Shown: positions 27,426 to 37,104, counted from the stretch's first letter. The stretch is 64,000 nt of DNA from Sphingomonadaceae bacterium (GCA_024236195.1 JACKKZ010000005.1:248001-312000); one strand, 5' to 3'. Program-made: numbers and translations. The notes: generated by a model from the sequence alone, not told the origin.

Positions 27426-27460
27426 GGTCCGGTCCTCGTTTTGAGGGCCGGGCCCTTTCC
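27426..27460 (+). terminator. Rho-independent terminator after tuf
   Basis: GGTCCGGTCCTC (27426-27437) pairs with GAGGGCCGGGCC (27443-27454) around GTTTT, twelve pairs with two G-T wobbles, followed by CTTTCCTTTCC. It lies 32 bases after the tuf stop and should end the str operon transcript. Confidence 0.8.
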
Positions 27461-27530
27461 TTTCCGCCGGGACAGCAGGGGGGCGCAAGCTGCTCTTTTG
27501 TAATCCGGAAAATTTTGGCGGCTTTCGGGG

Positions 27531-27559
27531 TTGCCAGACTCGGCTCTCGCCCGTATAGG
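27531..27559 (+). promoter_or_regulatory. Predicted sigma70-type promoter of the S10 operon
   Basis: TTGCCA (27531-27536) and TATAGG (27554-27559) are separated by exactly 17 bases, a good housekeeping promoter match. It lies between the tuf terminator and the attenuator-like hairpin at 27608, giving a leader of roughly 140 bases before rpsJ. Confidence 0.6.
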
Positions 27560-27607
27560 CGCGCCACACCAACGGGGATTCGTCCCGGTTGAAACGAAAT
27601 TTTCGGG

Positions 27608-27658
27608 AGGCCGCCCGTTCCGGGAAACCGGGTCAGCGGGGCGGGCCTTTTGTTTTTA
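27608..27658 (+). terminator. Attenuator-like intrinsic terminator in the S10 leader
   Basis: AGGCCGCCC (from 27608) pairs with GGGCGGGCCT (to 27648) with one bulge, and an inner CCGG-GAAA-CCGG hairpin with a GNRA loop (27620-27631) sits inside it. TTTTGTTTTT follows directly. It lies downstream of the predicted promoter and 50 bases before rpsJ, the place for transcriptional attenuation of the S10 operon. Termination in vivo is inferred. Confidence 0.6.
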
Positions 27659-27708
27659 TTGGAAGGGGGTAACCTCTTCTTGGCTCTTTCGCATCGGTAG
27701 ATTTGGAC

Positions 27709-28020
27709 ATGGAAGCTCAGAATATCCGCATTCGCCTTAAGGCGTTCGACCATCGCGTTCTCGACCAGGCAACTGGTGAAATTGCAGACACGGCGCGTCG
27801 TACCGGTGCCCTGATCCGTGGCCCGATCCCCATGCCGACGCGTATCGAGAAGTTCACCGTGAACCGCGGCCCGCACATCGACAAGAAGTCGCGCGAGCAG
27901 TTCGAGGTGCGCACCTACAAGCGGCTGCTCGATATCGTGCAGCCCAACGCCCAGACCGTGGACGCGCTGATGAAGCTCGACCTCGCAGCTGGCGTGAATG
28001 TCGAGATCAAGCTCGCTTAA
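27709..28020 (+). CDS. rpsJ: 30S ribosomal protein S10
   Basis: A 103-residue S10 starting at the ATG at 27709 ([16 protein letters not shown]), preferred over a TTG six bases upstream because it gives the standard length. [21 protein letters not shown] and [18 protein letters not shown] are conserved. S10 is a 30S head protein and, in bacteria that have it, the NusE antitermination factor. No strong Shine-Dalgarno site is visible. Its 3' side is followed by a 267-base structured gap. Confidence 0.96.
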   Translation: MEAQNIRIRLKAFDHRVLDQATGEIADTARRTGALIRGPIPMPTRIEKFTVNRGPHIDKKSREQFEVRTYKRLLDIVQPNAQTVDALMKLDLAAGVNVEIKLA

Positions 28021-28153
28021 GCGAATTCTCGACTGGTCTGACTGGCAGACTTTAAACGCTCAGTGAATTTTGGGGCTCCTGTGGCCCCGCTGTATCACCA
28101 GATGCGGCAAGACATAGGGATACCGCCGGACGTTCCTTCGGGAGCATTCAGAT

Positions 28154-28266
28154 CCGGGCTGCGTCCCCCGTCTCGCTCTCTTCCGCAAGGGGGAGGGCAG
28201 TTCAGCCCGGACGGGGCGACGTATGAAAAATTCGGGCTGACAAGCACCTCGGATGGGCCGGGGTGC
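28154..28266 (+). promoter_or_regulatory. Structured intercistronic leader between rpsJ and rplC with alternative pairings
   Basis: CCGGGCTG (28154-28161) can pair with CAGCCCGG (28203-28210), enclosing an inner TCCCCC/GGGGGA stem (28164-28169, 28189-28194). The same right arm (TCAGCCCG, 28202-28209) can instead pair with CGGGCTGA (28233-28240). A third hairpin, GCACCTCGG/CCGGGGTGC (28244-28266), ends eight bases before the rplC AGGAGA site. Mutually exclusive pairings next to a ribosome-binding site suggest translational control, perhaps by a ribosomal protein. No gene is in this gap. Confidence 0.55.
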
Positions 28267-28287
28267 CTCTGTTTAGGAGAATGGATC

Positions 28288-29097
28288 ATGCGTACTGGCG
28301 TGATCGCTAAGAAAGTCGGGATGACCCGCCTCTTCCAGGAGGATGGCCGCCACGTGCCGGTCACAGTCCTCGCTCTGGAAGATTGCCAGGTTGTCTCCCA
28401 CCGTACCACCGAGCGTGATGGCTATGTCGCGCTGCAGGTCGGTTCGGGCGAAGCGAAACAAAAGAATGTTGCCAAGCCGCAGCGCGAGCACTTTGCCAAG
28501 GCGCAGGTGCCGCTGAAGATGCGTGTTGCTGAATTCCGCCTCGACAGCGAGGAAGCCCTGCTTCCCGTCGGCGCGACGATCAGTGCAGACCACTTCGTGG
28601 CTGGCCAGAAGGTCGACATCACCGGCCACACGCAGGGTAAGGGCTTTGCCGGTGCGATGAAGCGCTGGGGCTTCGGCGGTATGCGCGCCACCCACGGTGT
28701 GTCGATCAGTCACCGTGCTCACGGTTCGACGGGTAACCGCCAGGATCCGGGCCGCGTGTTCAAGAACAAGAAGATGGCTGGTCACATGGGTGACCGCCAG
28801 CGCACCCAGCAGAACCTCGAAGTCGTGCGCACCGACGCCGACCGTGGCCTGCTGTTCGTCAAGGGTTCCGTGCCCGGTTCGAAGAATGGCTGGCTGTTGG
28901 TTCGTGACGCGGTGAAGCTCGCGCTTCCCGAAGACCTTCCGTTCCCCGGCGCCGTGATCGACACCGCTGCTTCTTCCGCCGCTCCGGCGCAGGAAGAGCC
29001 CGCTGTGGTCGAAACCGCTGCTGCCGACGCCACGGCTGAAGCCGCCACCCCCGCCGAGGCTCCTGCAGCCGAAGGCGAAGAAAACAAGGAGGGCTGA
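28288..29097 (+). CDS. rplC: 50S ribosomal protein L3
   Basis: L3 of 269 residues starting at [16 protein letters not shown] after AGGAGA. The frame is open far upstream across the leader, but that part is not L3. The core includes [20 protein letters not shown] and [24 protein letters not shown] with the peptidyl-transferase loop. The last ~40 residues are an Ala/Glu/Pro-rich tail seen in alphaproteobacterial L3. L3 is one of the first proteins in 50S assembly. Confidence 0.96.
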   Translation: MRTGVIAKKVGMTRLFQEDGRHVPVTVLALEDCQVVSHRTTERDGYVALQVGSGEAKQKNVAKPQREHFAKAQVPLKMRVAEFRLDSEEALLPVGATISADHFVAGQKVDITGHTQGKGFAGAMKRWGFGGMRATHGVSISHRAHGSTGNRQDPGRVFKNKKMAGHMGDRQRTQQNLEVVRTDADRGLLFVKGSVPGSKNGWLLVRDAVKLALPEDLPFPGAVIDTAASSAAPAQEEPAVVETAAADATAEAATPAEAPAAEGEENKEG

Positions 29098-29100
29098 TCC

Positions 29101-29724
29101 GTGAAGGTGAAGGTCCAGAAAATCGACGGCAAGGCGTCGGGCGATATCGAGCTCAATGATGCCGTGTTCGGTGTCGAGCCGCGCGCTGACATCCTGCATC
29201 GCGTCGTCACCTGGCAGCTTGAGAGCCGCCGCGGCACTGCCCGCGCCGCTCGTGAGCGTGCTGACGTTGCCCGTACCGGCAAGAAGTTCGGTCGCCAGAA
29301 GGGTGGCGGTGTTGCCCGTCACGGTGACCGCAAGGCTCCGATCTTTATCGGCGGTGGCAAGGCTCATGGTCCGCGCAAGCGTGACTTCAACCCCTCGCTG
29401 AACAAGAAGATCCGCGCGCTTGGCTTGAAGATGGCGCTGTCCAGCAAGGCGAAAGACGGCCTGGTAGTCGTTGACAGCCTTGAGCTGAAGGACGCCAAGA
29501 CCAAGGCTCTCGCCGCTACTTTCGGCAAGAACGGCTGGAACGGCAAGGTGCTGGTGATCGACGGCGAAAGCGTTGATGCCGGTTTCCGCCTCGCTGCTGG
29601 CAACCTCAAGGGCGTGAACGTGCTCCCCGCAATGGGCGCCAATGTTTACGACATCCTGAAGCACGACACGCTGGTCCTGACCAAGGCAGCTGTCGAAAAG
29701 CTGGAGGCCCGTTTCAATGGCTAA
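29101..29724 (+). CDS. rplD: 50S ribosomal protein L4
   Basis: L4 of 207 residues starting with GTG at 29101, three bases after rplC. The conserved loop [21 protein letters not shown] lines the exit tunnel. L4 is the autogenous regulator of the S10 operon in E. coli; whether it acts on the leaders seen here is unknown. It overlaps rplW by eight bases. Confidence 0.95.
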   Translation: MKVKVQKIDGKASGDIELNDAVFGVEPRADILHRVVTWQLESRRGTARAARERADVARTGKKFGRQKGGGVARHGDRKAPIFIGGGKAHGPRKRDFNPSLNKKIRALGLKMALSSKAKDGLVVVDSLELKDAKTKALAATFGKNGWNGKVLVIDGESVDAGFRLAAGNLKGVNVLPAMGANVYDILKHDTLVLTKAAVEKLEARFNG

Positions 29725-30025
29725 GAAGCAGGAAATCGACGCACGTCACTATGACGTGATCCTCGCCCCCCATATCACTGAAAAGGCGACGCTTGCTTCC
29801 GAGCATAACGCTGTCGTCTTCAAGGTGGCAGGCGATGCGACGAAACCGCAGATCAAGGAAGCGGTTGAAGCGATCTACGACAAGAAGGTCGTGGGCGTGA
29901 ACACCATCGTCGTTAAGGGCAAGACCAAGCGCTGGAAGGGCAAGCCCTACAAGCGCACCGACGTGAAGAAAGCGATCGTCACCCTCGCCGAGGGCGAAAT
30001 GATCGACATCACGAGCGGTATCTGA
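29717..30025 (+). CDS. rplW: 50S ribosomal protein L23
   Basis: L23 of 102 residues: [19 protein letters not shown], then [21 protein letters not shown] and [21 protein letters not shown]. It sits at the tunnel exit and docks trigger factor and SRP. The start overlaps the end of rplD by eight bases, suggesting coupled translation. Confidence 0.95.
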   Translation: MAKKQEIDARHYDVILAPHITEKATLASEHNAVVFKVAGDATKPQIKEAVEAIYDKKVVGVNTIVVKGKTKRWKGKPYKRTDVKKAIVTLAEGEMIDITSGI

Positions 30026-30039
30026 GGGGCTAGAGAGAA

Positions 30040-30876
30040 ATGGCACTCAAGAACTATAAACCGACGAGCCCGGCCCGGCGTGGCTTGATCCTCGTCGACA
30101 AGTCGGCCCTCCACAAGGGTAAGCCGATCAAGGCGCTGACCGAAGGTAAGCGCAAGACCGGTGGCCGCAATAACAAGGGCCATGTCACTTCGCGTGGCAT
30201 GGGCGGTGGCCACAAGCAGAAGTACCGCTTCATCGACTTCAAGCGTCGCAAGTGGGATATGCCGGCTACTGTCGAGCGGATCGAGTATGACCCGAACCGC
30301 ACGGCCTTCATCGCTCTCCTCAAGTATGAAGATGGTGAACTGGCTTACATCATTGCTCCGCAGCGCCTTGCTGTTGGTGATCAGGTGATTGCTGGTGAGA
30401 AGGTCGACACCAAGCCGGGCAACGCGATGTTGCTGGGCCAGATGCCGGTTGGCACCATCTGCCACAATGTGGAGATGAAGCCGGGCAAGGGCGGCCAGAT
30501 AGCTCGCTCCGCCGGTGCCTATGTCCAGCTGGTCGGTCGTGACCGCGGCATGGTGATCGTGCGCTTGAACAGCGGTGAGCAGCGTTACCTGCGCGCCGAT
30601 TGCATGGGTACGGTTGGCGCGGTGTCGAACCCCGACAACCAGAACCAGAATCTGGGCAAGGCCGGTCGTCGCCGCTGGATGGGCAAGAAGCCGCTTACGC
30701 GTGGTGTTGCCAAGAACCCGGTCGATCACCCCCATGGTGGTGGTGAAGGCCGCACCTCCGGTGGTCGCCATCCGGTGACTCCGTGGGGCAAGCCGACCAA
30801 GGGTGCCCGTACCCGCAACAACAAGCAGACGGACAAGATGATCATCCGTTCTCGCCACGCGAAGAAGAAGAGGTAA
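30040..30876 (+). CDS. rplB: 50S ribosomal protein L2
   Basis: L2 of 278 residues with [35 protein letters not shown] and the C-terminal [20 protein letters not shown] loop that carries the conserved peptidyl-transferase-proximal histidine. It is preceded by AGAGAGAA and begins 14 bases after rplW. It is essential for subunit association and peptidyl transfer. Confidence 0.96.
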   Translation: MALKNYKPTSPARRGLILVDKSALHKGKPIKALTEGKRKTGGRNNKGHVTSRGMGGGHKQKYRFIDFKRRKWDMPATVERIEYDPNRTAFIALLKYEDGELAYIIAPQRLAVGDQVIAGEKVDTKPGNAMLLGQMPVGTICHNVEMKPGKGGQIARSAGAYVQLVGRDRGMVIVRLNSGEQRYLRADCMGTVGAVSNPDNQNQNLGKAGRRRWMGKKPLTRGVAKNPVDHPHGGGEGRTSGGRHPVTPWGKPTKGARTRNNKQTDKMIIRSRHAKKKR

Positions 30877-30882
30877 GACACG

Positions 30883-31158
30883 ATGGCACGTTCCGTCTGG
30901 AAAGGTCCTTTCGTCGAACTCAGCCTTCTGAAGAAGGCGGAGGACGCACAGGAAGCGAGCAGCAACAAGCCGATCAAGACCTGGTCGCGCCGCAGCACGA
31001 TCCTGCCGCAGTTCGTTGGTCTGACGTTCAACGTTTACAACGGGCACAAGTTCATCCCGGTTTCCGTTTCGGAAGAAATGGTTGGCCACAAGCTTGGTGA
31101 GTTCGCCCCGACGCGCACTTTCCCGGGCCACGTTGCCGACAAGAAGGGTAAGCGCTGA
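30883..31158 (+). CDS. rpsS: 30S ribosomal protein S19
   Basis: S19 of 91 residues: [20 protein letters not shown], then [21 protein letters not shown] and [15 protein letters not shown]. It binds the 30S head with S13. The stop overlaps the ATG of rplV by one base. Confidence 0.95.
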   Translation: MARSVWKGPFVELSLLKKAEDAQEASSNKPIKTWSRRSTILPQFVGLTFNVYNGHKFIPVSVSEEMVGHKLGEFAPTRTFPGHVADKKGKR

Positions 31159-31535
31159 TGAGCAAGCCTAAAGCTCCCCGTCGCGTCGCCGACAACGAGG
31201 CTCTGGCTGTGGGCACCACCATTCGTGGTTCCGCACAGAAGCTGAACCTCGTCGCTGGCCTGATCCGCGGCAAGAAGGCTGAGGAAGCGATGAATATCCT
31301 CGCTTTCAGCAAGAAGGCCATGGCCAAGGATGCGAGCAAGGTGCTCGCTTCGGCTATCGCCAATGCGGAAAACAACCACAATCTGGATGTCGATGCGCTC
31401 GTCGTGGCAGAAGCCTCGGTCGGCAAGTCGATCACCATGAAGCGTTTCCACACCCGCGGTCGTGGCAAGTCCACCCGCATCCTCAAGCCGTTCAGCCGGC
31501 TGCGGATCGTGGTTCGCGAGCAGGAAGAGGCGTAA
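31158..31535 (+). CDS. rplV: 50S ribosomal protein L22
   Basis: L22 of 125 residues. [20 protein letters not shown] begins the domain and [18 protein letters not shown] forms the tunnel-lining hairpin linked to macrolide response. It is coupled by a one-base overlap to rpsS; rpsC follows after a single base. Confidence 0.95.
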   Translation: MSKPKAPRRVADNEALAVGTTIRGSAQKLNLVAGLIRGKKAEEAMNILAFSKKAMAKDASKVLASAIANAENNHNLDVDALVVAEASVGKSITMKRFHTRGRGKSTRILKPFSRLRIVVREQEEA

Positions 31536-31536
31536 G

Positions 31537-32232
31537 ATGGGCCAGAAGAGCAATCCGATCGGTCTGCGCCTGCAGATCAACCGCACCTGGGACAGCCGCT
31601 GGTACGCCGAAGGGCGTGACTATGCGCGCCTGCTCAAGGAAGACCTCCAGATCCGCAACTACATCATGGAAACCCTGCCGCAGGCGGCGATTTCCAAGGT
31701 TGTGATTGAGCGCCCGGCAAAGCTGTGCCGCGTTTCGATCTATGCTGCCCGCCCCGGTGTGATCATCGGCAAGAAGGGCGCAGATATCGAAAAGCTGCGT
31801 TCGAAGCTGGCCACGATGACCGACAGCGAAGTGAAGCTGAACATCGTTGAAATCCGCAAGCCGGAAATCGACGCAAAGCTCGTTGCTACCGGCATCGCCG
31901 ACCAGCTGATCCGCCGCGTGGCTTTCCGCCGTGCGATGAAGCGCGCTGTGCAGTCTGCCCTGCGTCTGGGTGCCGAAGGCATCAAGATCACCTGCGGCGG
32001 CCGTCTGGGTGGCGCAGAAATCGCTCGCGTGGAATGGTATCGCGAAGGTCGCGTGCCGCTCCACACGCTGCGGGCAAACGTCGATTATGCCGAAGCCGAA
32101 GCGCTTACCGCTTACGGGATCATCGGTATCAAGGTGTGGATCTTCAAGGGTGAAATCCTCGCCCACGATCCGACCGCGCAGGACCGGCTGATGATGGAAG
32201 CGCAGACTTCCGGCGTCCGCCCGGCTCGCTGA
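31537..32232 (+). CDS. rpsC: 30S ribosomal protein S3
   Basis: S3 of 231 residues starting at [16 protein letters not shown]; the frame is open 25 codons upstream inside rplV. The KH domain [16 protein letters not shown] and [20 protein letters not shown] are conserved. S3 forms part of the mRNA entry channel and the helicase activity of the 30S subunit. Confidence 0.96.
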   Translation: MGQKSNPIGLRLQINRTWDSRWYAEGRDYARLLKEDLQIRNYIMETLPQAAISKVVIERPAKLCRVSIYAARPGVIIGKKGADIEKLRSKLATMTDSEVKLNIVEIRKPEIDAKLVATGIADQLIRRVAFRRAMKRAVQSALRLGAEGIKITCGGRLGGAEIARVEWYREGRVPLHTLRANVDYAEAEALTAYGIIGIKVWIFKGEILAHDPTAQDRLMMEAQTSGVRPAR

Positions 32233-32253
32233 TAGCAGGACTGAGTAGAGATC

Positions 32254-32688
32254 ATGCTGCAACCGAAGAAAACCAAGTACCGCAAGGCTTTCAAGGGCAA
32301 GATCAAGGGCGACGCCAAGGGCGGCACCACCCTGAACTTTGGCTCTTACGGTCTCAAGGCTCTTGAGCCGGAGCGTGTCACCGCTCGCCAGATCGAAGCT
32401 GCGCGTCGTGCAATCACCCGCGCCATCAAACGCCAGGGCCGCCTGTGGATCCGCGTCTTTCCCGACGTGCCGGTTTCGAAGAAGCCTGCTGAAGTCCGTC
32501 AGGGTAAGGGCAAGGGTTCGGTCGAATATTGGGCTGCTCGCGTAAAGCCGGGCCGCATCATGTTCGAACTGGATGGCGTTCCCGGCCCCGTGGCCGCGCT
32601 CGCTTTCGAACGCGCTGCCATGAAGCTGCCGATCAAGACCAAGGTTGTTGCCCGCTTCGGCGACACCTCGCACCTGGGAGGCGAATGA
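32254..32688 (+). CDS. rplP: 50S ribosomal protein L16
   Basis: L16 of 144 residues: [41 protein letters not shown] and [19 protein letters not shown]. It binds near the A-site of the large subunit. Its stop overlaps the rpmC start; the start follows a TAGAGATC site. Confidence 0.96.
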   Translation: MLQPKKTKYRKAFKGKIKGDAKGGTTLNFGSYGLKALEPERVTARQIEAARRAITRAIKRQGRLWIRVFPDVPVSKKPAEVRQGKGKGSVEYWAARVKPGRIMFELDGVPGPVAALAFERAAMKLPIKTKVVARFGDTSHLGGE

Positions 32689-32894
32689 TGGCCAAGGTAG
32701 AAGATATGCGCACCAAGAGCGATGACCAGCTGGCCGCTGACCTCGTCGAGCTGAAGCGTGAACAGTTCAACCTGCGTTTCCAGGCTGCGACCAACCAGCT
32801 GGAACGCCCTGCACGCGTCAAGGAAGTGCGCCGCGATATCGCCCGCATCAAAACGCTGCAGACCGAACGCGCTGCCAGCGCAGCGAAAGCCTGA
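32688..32894 (+). CDS. rpmC: 50S ribosomal protein L29
   Basis: L29 of 68 residues. ATG codons occur at 32685 and 32688; the second is preferred because GGAG (32677) is seven bases away. [20 protein letters not shown] and [20 protein letters not shown] form the two-helix hairpin. It overlaps the rplP stop by one base. Confidence 0.93.
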   Translation: MAKVEDMRTKSDDQLAADLVELKREQFNLRFQAATNQLERPARVKEVRRDIARIKTLQTERAASAAKA

Positions 32895-32905
32895 GGAGTA
32901 ACGAC

Positions 32906-33187
32906 ATGCCCAAGCGTATCCTGACCGGCACCGTCTCCTCGGACAAGACCGACAAGACCGTGACCGTGCTTGTCGAGCGTAAGGTGAAGCACCCGCTTTA
33001 CGGGAAGATCATCCGCCGCTCGAAGAAGTATCACGCCCATGACGAGGCGAATGAATACAAGATCGGTGACAAGGTTCGTATCGAAGAAACGAAGCCGATT
33101 TCGAAGACCAAGACCTGGAAGGTTCTCGACCGGGTCCAGGCGGGCAAGGGTGTAGCTGTCGAAGCTGACCTTTCCGCTGAAGCGTAA
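32906..33187 (+). CDS. rpsQ: 30S ribosomal protein S17
   Basis: S17 of 93 residues: [20 protein letters not shown], then [22 protein letters not shown] and the [19 protein letters not shown] strand. It is slightly longer than the E. coli protein at the C-terminus. A small hairpin (33205-33223) follows in the gap before rplN. Confidence 0.95.
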   Translation: MPKRILTGTVSSDKTDKTVTVLVERKVKHPLYGKIIRRSKKYHAHDEANEYKIGDKVRIEETKPISKTKTWKVLDRVQAGKGVAVEADLSAEA

Positions 33188-33204
33188 GCAACTGACGTAG
33201 GAAC

Positions 33205-33223
33205 TGCCGGACTGGTTCCGGCA
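33205..33223 (+). other. Hairpin at the S10/spc junction
   Basis: TGCCGGA (33205-33211) pairs with TCCGGCA (33217-33223) around CTGGT in the 60-base gap before rplN, where the spc operon starts in E. coli. No T-tract follows; it may mark an mRNA processing or pausing point. Confidence 0.45.
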
Positions 33224-33247
33224 AGCCAATGAGAAGGAAACGGATCT

Positions 33248-33616
33248 ATGATCCAGATGCAATCCAATCTCGACGTCGCGGATAACAGTGGCGCAAAGCG
33301 CGTCCAGTGCATCAAGGTACTGGGCGGCTCAAAGCGCCGGACTGCTTCCGTCGGCGACGTGATCGTGGTTTCCGTGAAGGAAGCCCAGCCGCGTGCCAAG
33401 GTTAAGAAAGGCGACGTGCACCGTGCGGTTATCGTGCGGACGAAGAAGGACGTGCGCCGCCCCGATGGCAGCGTGATCCGCTTCGACAGCAACGCCGCGG
33501 TCCTCGTCAACAAGAACGAGGAACCGATTGGTACCCGTATCTTCGGCCCGGTGGTTCGCGAATTGCGCGGCAAGGGCTTCATGAAGATCATTTCGCTCGC
33601 TCCGGAGGTGCTGTGA
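33248..33616 (+). CDS. rplN: 50S ribosomal protein L14
   Basis: L14 of 122 residues: [39 protein letters not shown] and [20 protein letters not shown]. It is preceded by GAGAAGGAAACGG. It forms a bridge with 16S rRNA. The stop overlaps the rplX ATG. Confidence 0.96.
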   Translation: MIQMQSNLDVADNSGAKRVQCIKVLGGSKRRTASVGDVIVVSVKEAQPRAKVKKGDVHRAVIVRTKKDVRRPDGSVIRFDSNAAVLVNKNEEPIGTRIFGPVVRELRGKGFMKIISLAPEVL

Positions 33617-33936
33617 TGGGCGCTGCCAAGATCAAGAAGGGCGACAGCGTCGTCGTGCTTTCGGGCAAGGACAAGGGCCGCACCGGCACTGTCCAGAAGG
33701 TCCTGCCTGCTGAAGGCAAGGTCGTTGTCGAAGGCATCAATGTTGCTGCCCGTCACCGCAAGCCCAGCCAGGTGAACCCGCAGGGTGGCATCGACCGCTT
33801 CGAAGCGCCGATGGCCATTTCCAAGGTTGCCGTGGCTGATCCCAAGGATGGCAAGCCGACCCGCGTCCGCTTTGAAGAGCGCGATGGCAAGAAGGTCCGC
33901 GTCGCTGTCAAGTCCGGGGAGACGATTGATGGCTGA
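33616..33936 (+). CDS. rplX: 50S ribosomal protein L24
   Basis: L24 of 106 residues starting at the ATG that overlaps the rplN stop (a GTG three bases upstream is also in frame). The KOW motif [20 protein letters not shown] and [13 protein letters not shown] are conserved. It initiates 50S assembly. It overlaps rplE by eight bases. Confidence 0.94.
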   Translation: MGAAKIKKGDSVVVLSGKDKGRTGTVQKVLPAEGKVVVEGINVAARHRKPSQVNPQGGIDRFEAPMAISKVAVADPKDGKPTRVRFEERDGKKVRVAVKSGETIDG

Positions 33937-34504
33937 TTATACGCCCCGCATGAAGACTCGCTATGACGATGTGATCGTCAAGGCGATGACTGAAAAGTTC
34001 GGTTACAAGAACCGTCTTGAAGTTCCGAAGCTGGAAAAGATCACGCTCAACATGGGTGTGGGCGAAGCCAGCCAGGACAAGAAGAAGGTTCAGGTTGCCG
34101 CAGAAGAAATGGCACTGATTGCTGGCCAGAAGCCGGTTATCACCAAGGCCAAGAAGTCGATCGCCCAGTTCAAGCTGCGCGAAGGCATGCCGATCGGTTG
34201 CAAAGTAACACTGCGCCGCGACCGCATGTTTGAATTCCTTGACCGCTTGGTGACTGTCGCCATGCCGCGCATCCGCGACTTCCGCGGGCTGAATGCAAAG
34301 AGCTTCGACGGCCGTGGCAACTATGCCATGGGCATCAAGGAACAGATCATCTTCCCCGAAATCTCCTACGACAAGATCGAGAAGGTCCGGGGCATGGATA
34401 TCATCGTGACCACCACCGCGAAAACCGACGAAGAGGCCCGCGAGCTGCTGCGCCTGTTCGGTTTCCCGTTCCCCGCTGAAGCGGAAGCGCAGGAAGCGGC
34501 GTGA
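33929..34504 (+). CDS. rplE: 50S ribosomal protein L5
   Basis: L5 of 191 residues starting at [15 protein letters not shown], inside the end of rplX (ATGGCTGA overlap). [33 protein letters not shown] and [18 protein letters not shown] are conserved. It binds 5S rRNA and contacts the P-site tRNA. The last ten residues (AEAEAQEAA) are an Ala/Glu tail. Confidence 0.95.
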   Translation: MADYTPRMKTRYDDVIVKAMTEKFGYKNRLEVPKLEKITLNMGVGEASQDKKKVQVAAEEMALIAGQKPVITKAKKSIAQFKLREGMPIGCKVTLRRDRMFEFLDRLVTVAMPRIRDFRGLNAKSFDGRGNYAMGIKEQIIFPEISYDKIEKVRGMDIIVTTTAKTDEEARELLRLFGFPFPAEAEAQEAA

Positions 34505-34541
34505 GCCGCCCCGCGCGAGAAGGAAAGAGAGCTTAAGTCCA

Positions 34542-34847
34542 ATGGCGAAACTGAGTTCCATTAACAAGAACGAGCGTCGCAAGAAGCTGGTTCAGAAGTA
34601 TGCGGCGAAATACGCCAAGCTGAAGGCAATTGCGGACGACAAGTCGCTCGACGAGAGCGAACGCATGATCGCACGCCTGAAGATGGCTGAACTGCCGCGC
34701 AATGCGAACCCGACCCGGGTGCGCAATCGCTGCAACACCACCGGCCGCCCGCGCGGCTACTACCGCAAGTTCGGCCTGTGCCGGATTGAGCTCCGTGATC
34801 TTGCCAATAAGGGCATGATCCCGGGCGTGACCAAGTCGAGCTGGTGA
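34542..34847 (+). CDS. rpsN: 30S ribosomal protein S14 (zinc-independent type)
   Basis: S14 of 101 residues: [20 protein letters not shown], then [20 protein letters not shown]. It lacks the CxxC pairs of the zinc-binding type and has the long form. It is a 30S head protein, preceded by GAAGGAAAGAGAGC. Confidence 0.95.
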   Translation: MAKLSSINKNERRKKLVQKYAAKYAKLKAIADDKSLDESERMIARLKMAELPRNANPTRVRNRCNTTGRPRGYYRKFGLCRIELRDLANKGMIPGVTKSSW

Positions 34848-34858
34848 GGATCTGACAG

Positions 34859-35254
34859 ATGGCTATGACCGATCCCCTGGGTGATATGCTCACCCGTATC
34901 CGCAACGGCCAGCGCGCGAAGAAGGACTCCGTCCTGTCGCCCGCGTCCAAGCTGCGTGCGAACGTGCTCGAAGTGCTCCAGCGCGAAGGCTACATCCGTG
35001 GCTTCAGCGAAGACAGCACTGGCAAGCACCCCGCGCTGCGGATTGAACTGAAATATTTCGAGGGCGAACCTGCGATCAAGCATGTCGCTCGCGTCTCCAA
35101 GCCGGGTCGCCGGGTCTATTCGGGTTCCAAGGAACTGCCGACGATCCGCAATGGCCTTGGCATCACCATCGTCTCGACCCCGCGCGGCGTGCTTTCTGAT
35201 AATGAAGCGCGCAGCCAGAATGTCGGCGGCGAAGTGTTGGCGGAGGTGTTCTGA
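34859..35254 (+). CDS. rpsH: 30S ribosomal protein S8
   Basis: S8 of 131 residues: [40 protein letters not shown] and the C-terminal [20 protein letters not shown]. It binds 16S rRNA helix 21 and regulates the spc operon in E. coli. The stop overlaps the rplF ATG by one base. Confidence 0.95.
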   Translation: MAMTDPLGDMLTRIRNGQRAKKDSVLSPASKLRANVLEVLQREGYIRGFSEDSTGKHPALRIELKYFEGEPAIKHVARVSKPGRRVYSGSKELPTIRNGLGITIVSTPRGVLSDNEARSQNVGGEVLAEVF

Positions 35255-35787
35255 TGAGCCGCATTGGCAAAAAGCCGGTGGCGATCCCTGGCGGGGTCAC
35301 TGCCAATATCGAAAACGGCACACTCAGCGTGAAGGGGCCCAAAGGCACCCTGACGCTCGGCCTGTCGGACCTCGTCGAGTACAAGCTCGAAGATGGCCAG
35401 ATTTCGGTTGTTCCGGCGAATGACAGCAAGGCTGCCCGCAGCCATTGGGGCATGCAACGCACGCTGGTGTCCAACCTGGTCGAAGGCGTTACTGATGGCT
35501 TCACCAAGGTGCTGGAAATCAAGGGCGTTGGTTACCGCGCTTCGGTCCAGGGCAAGTCGCTCAAGTTGCAGCTCGGCTTCAGCCACGACGTTGACCTTGA
35601 CGTGCCGGAAGGCCTCGAAGTGAAGACCCCTGACCAGACCACGGTCGAAATCAGCGGGATCGACAAGCAGGCTGTTGGCCAGTTCGCTGCTGAAGTCCGC
35701 CGCTGGCGCAAGCCGGAACCCTACAAGGGCAAGGGCATCAAGTACCGCGGCGAGTATATCTTCCGCAAGGAAGGGAAGAAGAAGTAA
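35254..35787 (+). CDS. rplF: 50S ribosomal protein L6
   Basis: L6 of 177 residues: [49 protein letters not shown] and the C-terminal [15 protein letters not shown], which contacts the sarcin-ricin loop region. Translation is coupled to rpsH by overlap; rplR starts one base after the stop. Confidence 0.96.
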   Translation: MSRIGKKPVAIPGGVTANIENGTLSVKGPKGTLTLGLSDLVEYKLEDGQISVVPANDSKAARSHWGMQRTLVSNLVEGVTDGFTKVLEIKGVGYRASVQGKSLKLQLGFSHDVDLDVPEGLEVKTPDQTTVEISGIDKQAVGQFAAEVRRWRKPEPYKGKGIKYRGEYIFRKEGKKK

Positions 35788-35788
35788 G

Positions 35789-36133
35789 ATGGCAAAGCTC
35801 TCTCTCTTTGCACGCCGCCGTCGCCGCGTGCGTACCGCCCTCAAGGCCCGTGCAGGCGGCAAGCCCCGTCTGTCGGTCCACCGTACTGGTCGCCACATCT
35901 ATGCGCAGATCATTGACGATGCAGCAGGCCGCACTGTGGCTGCTGCGTCCACGCTCGGTGGCAAGGCCTCCGGCGCGAATGTCGATGCTGCCGTGCAGGT
36001 GGGCAAGGATATTGCCGCCGCTGCCAAGAAGGCTGGCGTGACGACTGTCGTGTTCGATCGCGGTGGTTTCCTGTTCCATGGCCGCGTCAAGGCGCTGGCC
36101 GATGCCGCCCGTGAAGGCGGCCTGGAGTTCTGA
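35789..36133 (+). CDS. rplR: 50S ribosomal protein L18
   Basis: L18 of 114 residues starting at [20 protein letters not shown]; the frame continues upstream within rpl[21 protein letters not shown] and [20 protein letters not shown] are conserved. It binds 5S rRNA with L5. Confidence 0.95.
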   Translation: MAKLSLFARRRRRVRTALKARAGGKPRLSVHRTGRHIYAQIIDDAAGRTVAAASTLGGKASGANVDAAVQVGKDIAAAAKKAGVTTVVFDRGGFLFHGRVKALADAAREGGLEF

Positions 36134-36135
36134 TG

Positions 36136-36891
36136 ATGGCTGACGAGAACAACACCGAAAACGCAGAAGCCGCCGTGGACATCAAGACCACGACGACTGA
36201 AGCAGCAGAAACCCAGTCGGCCGAAGCCGCTGGCCAGCCGGAACAGCGCGAAGGCCGTGGACGCGGCCGTGGCCGTGGCGGTGATGACCGCGGTGGCCGT
36301 GGTCGTGGTCGTGGGCGCGATGATCGCCGGGGCCGTGGCCGCGACGAGGAAGAAGGCGAAGAGCTGATTGAAAAGCTCGTCCACATCAACCGTGTCAGCA
36401 AGACGGTGAAGGGCGGTAAGCGCTTCGGTTTCGCTGCGCTGGTCGTCGTGGGTGATGGCACGGGCCGCGTTGGCTTCGGTCATGGCAAAGCTCGCGAAGT
36501 GCCGGAAGCCATTTCCAAGGCGACCGCTGCTGCCAAGAAGAAGATGATCCGCGTTCCGCTCAAGGAAGGCCGTACGCTGCACCATGACGGCAAGGGTCGC
36601 TTTGGCGCTGGCAAGGTCAATGTCCGTTCGGCTCCTCCGGGTACTGGTATCATTGCCGGTGGTCCGATGCGCGCCGTGTTCGAAAGCCTGGGCGTTGCTG
36701 ACGTGGTGACCAAGTCGGTCGGCACTTCCAACCCCTATAACATGATCCGCGCTACGTTCGACGCGCTGACCAACCAGACTTCGCCGAAGTCGGTGGCACA
36801 GCGTCGCGGCAAAAAGGTCGCTGACCTGCTTGGCCGTGGTGGCGCTTCGGAGGCCGAGGCAGAAGCCGACGCCGCCGCAATCGCGGAGTAA
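36136..36891 (+). CDS. rpsE: 30S ribosomal protein S5 with an RGG-rich N-terminal extension
   Basis: S5 of 251 residues (an ATG at 36133 overlapping the rplR stop is also possible; GGAG at 36124 is eight bases from 36136). Residues 1-~75 are an extension absent from E. coli S5: an acidic part, then [17 protein letters not shown] and [20 protein letters not shown], an RNA-binding RGG-like tract. The S5 core follows with [38 protein letters not shown] and [18 protein letters not shown]5 helps decoding accuracy and mRNA unwinding. Confidence 0.95.
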   Translation: MADENNTENAEAAVDIKTTTTEAAETQSAEAAGQPEQREGRGRGRGRGGDDRGGRGRGRGRDDRRGRGRDEEEGEELIEKLVHINRVSKTVKGGKRFGFAALVVVGDGTGRVGFGHGKAREVPEAISKATAAAKKKMIRVPLKEGRTLHHDGKGRFGAGKVNVRSAPPGTGIIAGGPMRAVFESLGVADVVTKSVGTSNPYNMIRATFDALTNQTSPKSVAQRRGKKVADLLGRGGASEAEAEADAAAIAE

Positions 36892-36897
36892 GCGACA

Positions 36898-37074
36898 ATG
36901 GCTACCATCAAGATCAAGCAGGTGGGTTCGCCCATCCGTCGGCCGGAAAGCCAGCGCAAGATCCTCATCGGCCTGGGCCTCAACAAGATGCACAAGGTCG
37001 TTGAACGCCAGGACACCCCCGAGGTGCGTGGCGCGATCGCCAAGATCCCGCATCTGGTGCAGGTGGTCGATTAA
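36898..37074 (+). CDS. rpmD: 50S ribosomal protein L30
   Basis: A 58-residue frame six bases after rpsE. It reads [20 protein letters not shown] and [20 protein letters not shown], the standard L30 of bacteria. The product completes the usual spc order between rpsE and rplO. Confidence 0.94.
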   Translation: MATIKIKQVGSPIRRPESQRKILIGLGLNKMHKVVERQDTPEVRGAIAKIPHLVQVVD

Positions 37075-37084
37075 GTCGCGGCGG

Positions 37085-37102
37085 GGAGGGCATATGCCCT
37101 CC
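37085..37102 (+). other. Perfect GGAGGGCATATGCCCTCC palindrome after rpmD
   Basis: An 18-base perfect palindrome ten bases after the rpmD stop, followed by TTGTCATT. It could fold as a hairpin in the mRNA or be a dyad operator. With the element at 37105 it fills the 138-base rpmD-rplO gap. Confidence 0.5.
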
Positions 37103-37104
37103 TT

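Noticed and set aside
28063..28287. 75-residue N-terminal extension of L3
   Set aside because: The frame is open across the structured leader, but L3 conservation begins at [11 protein letters not shown] after a clear AGGAGA site.
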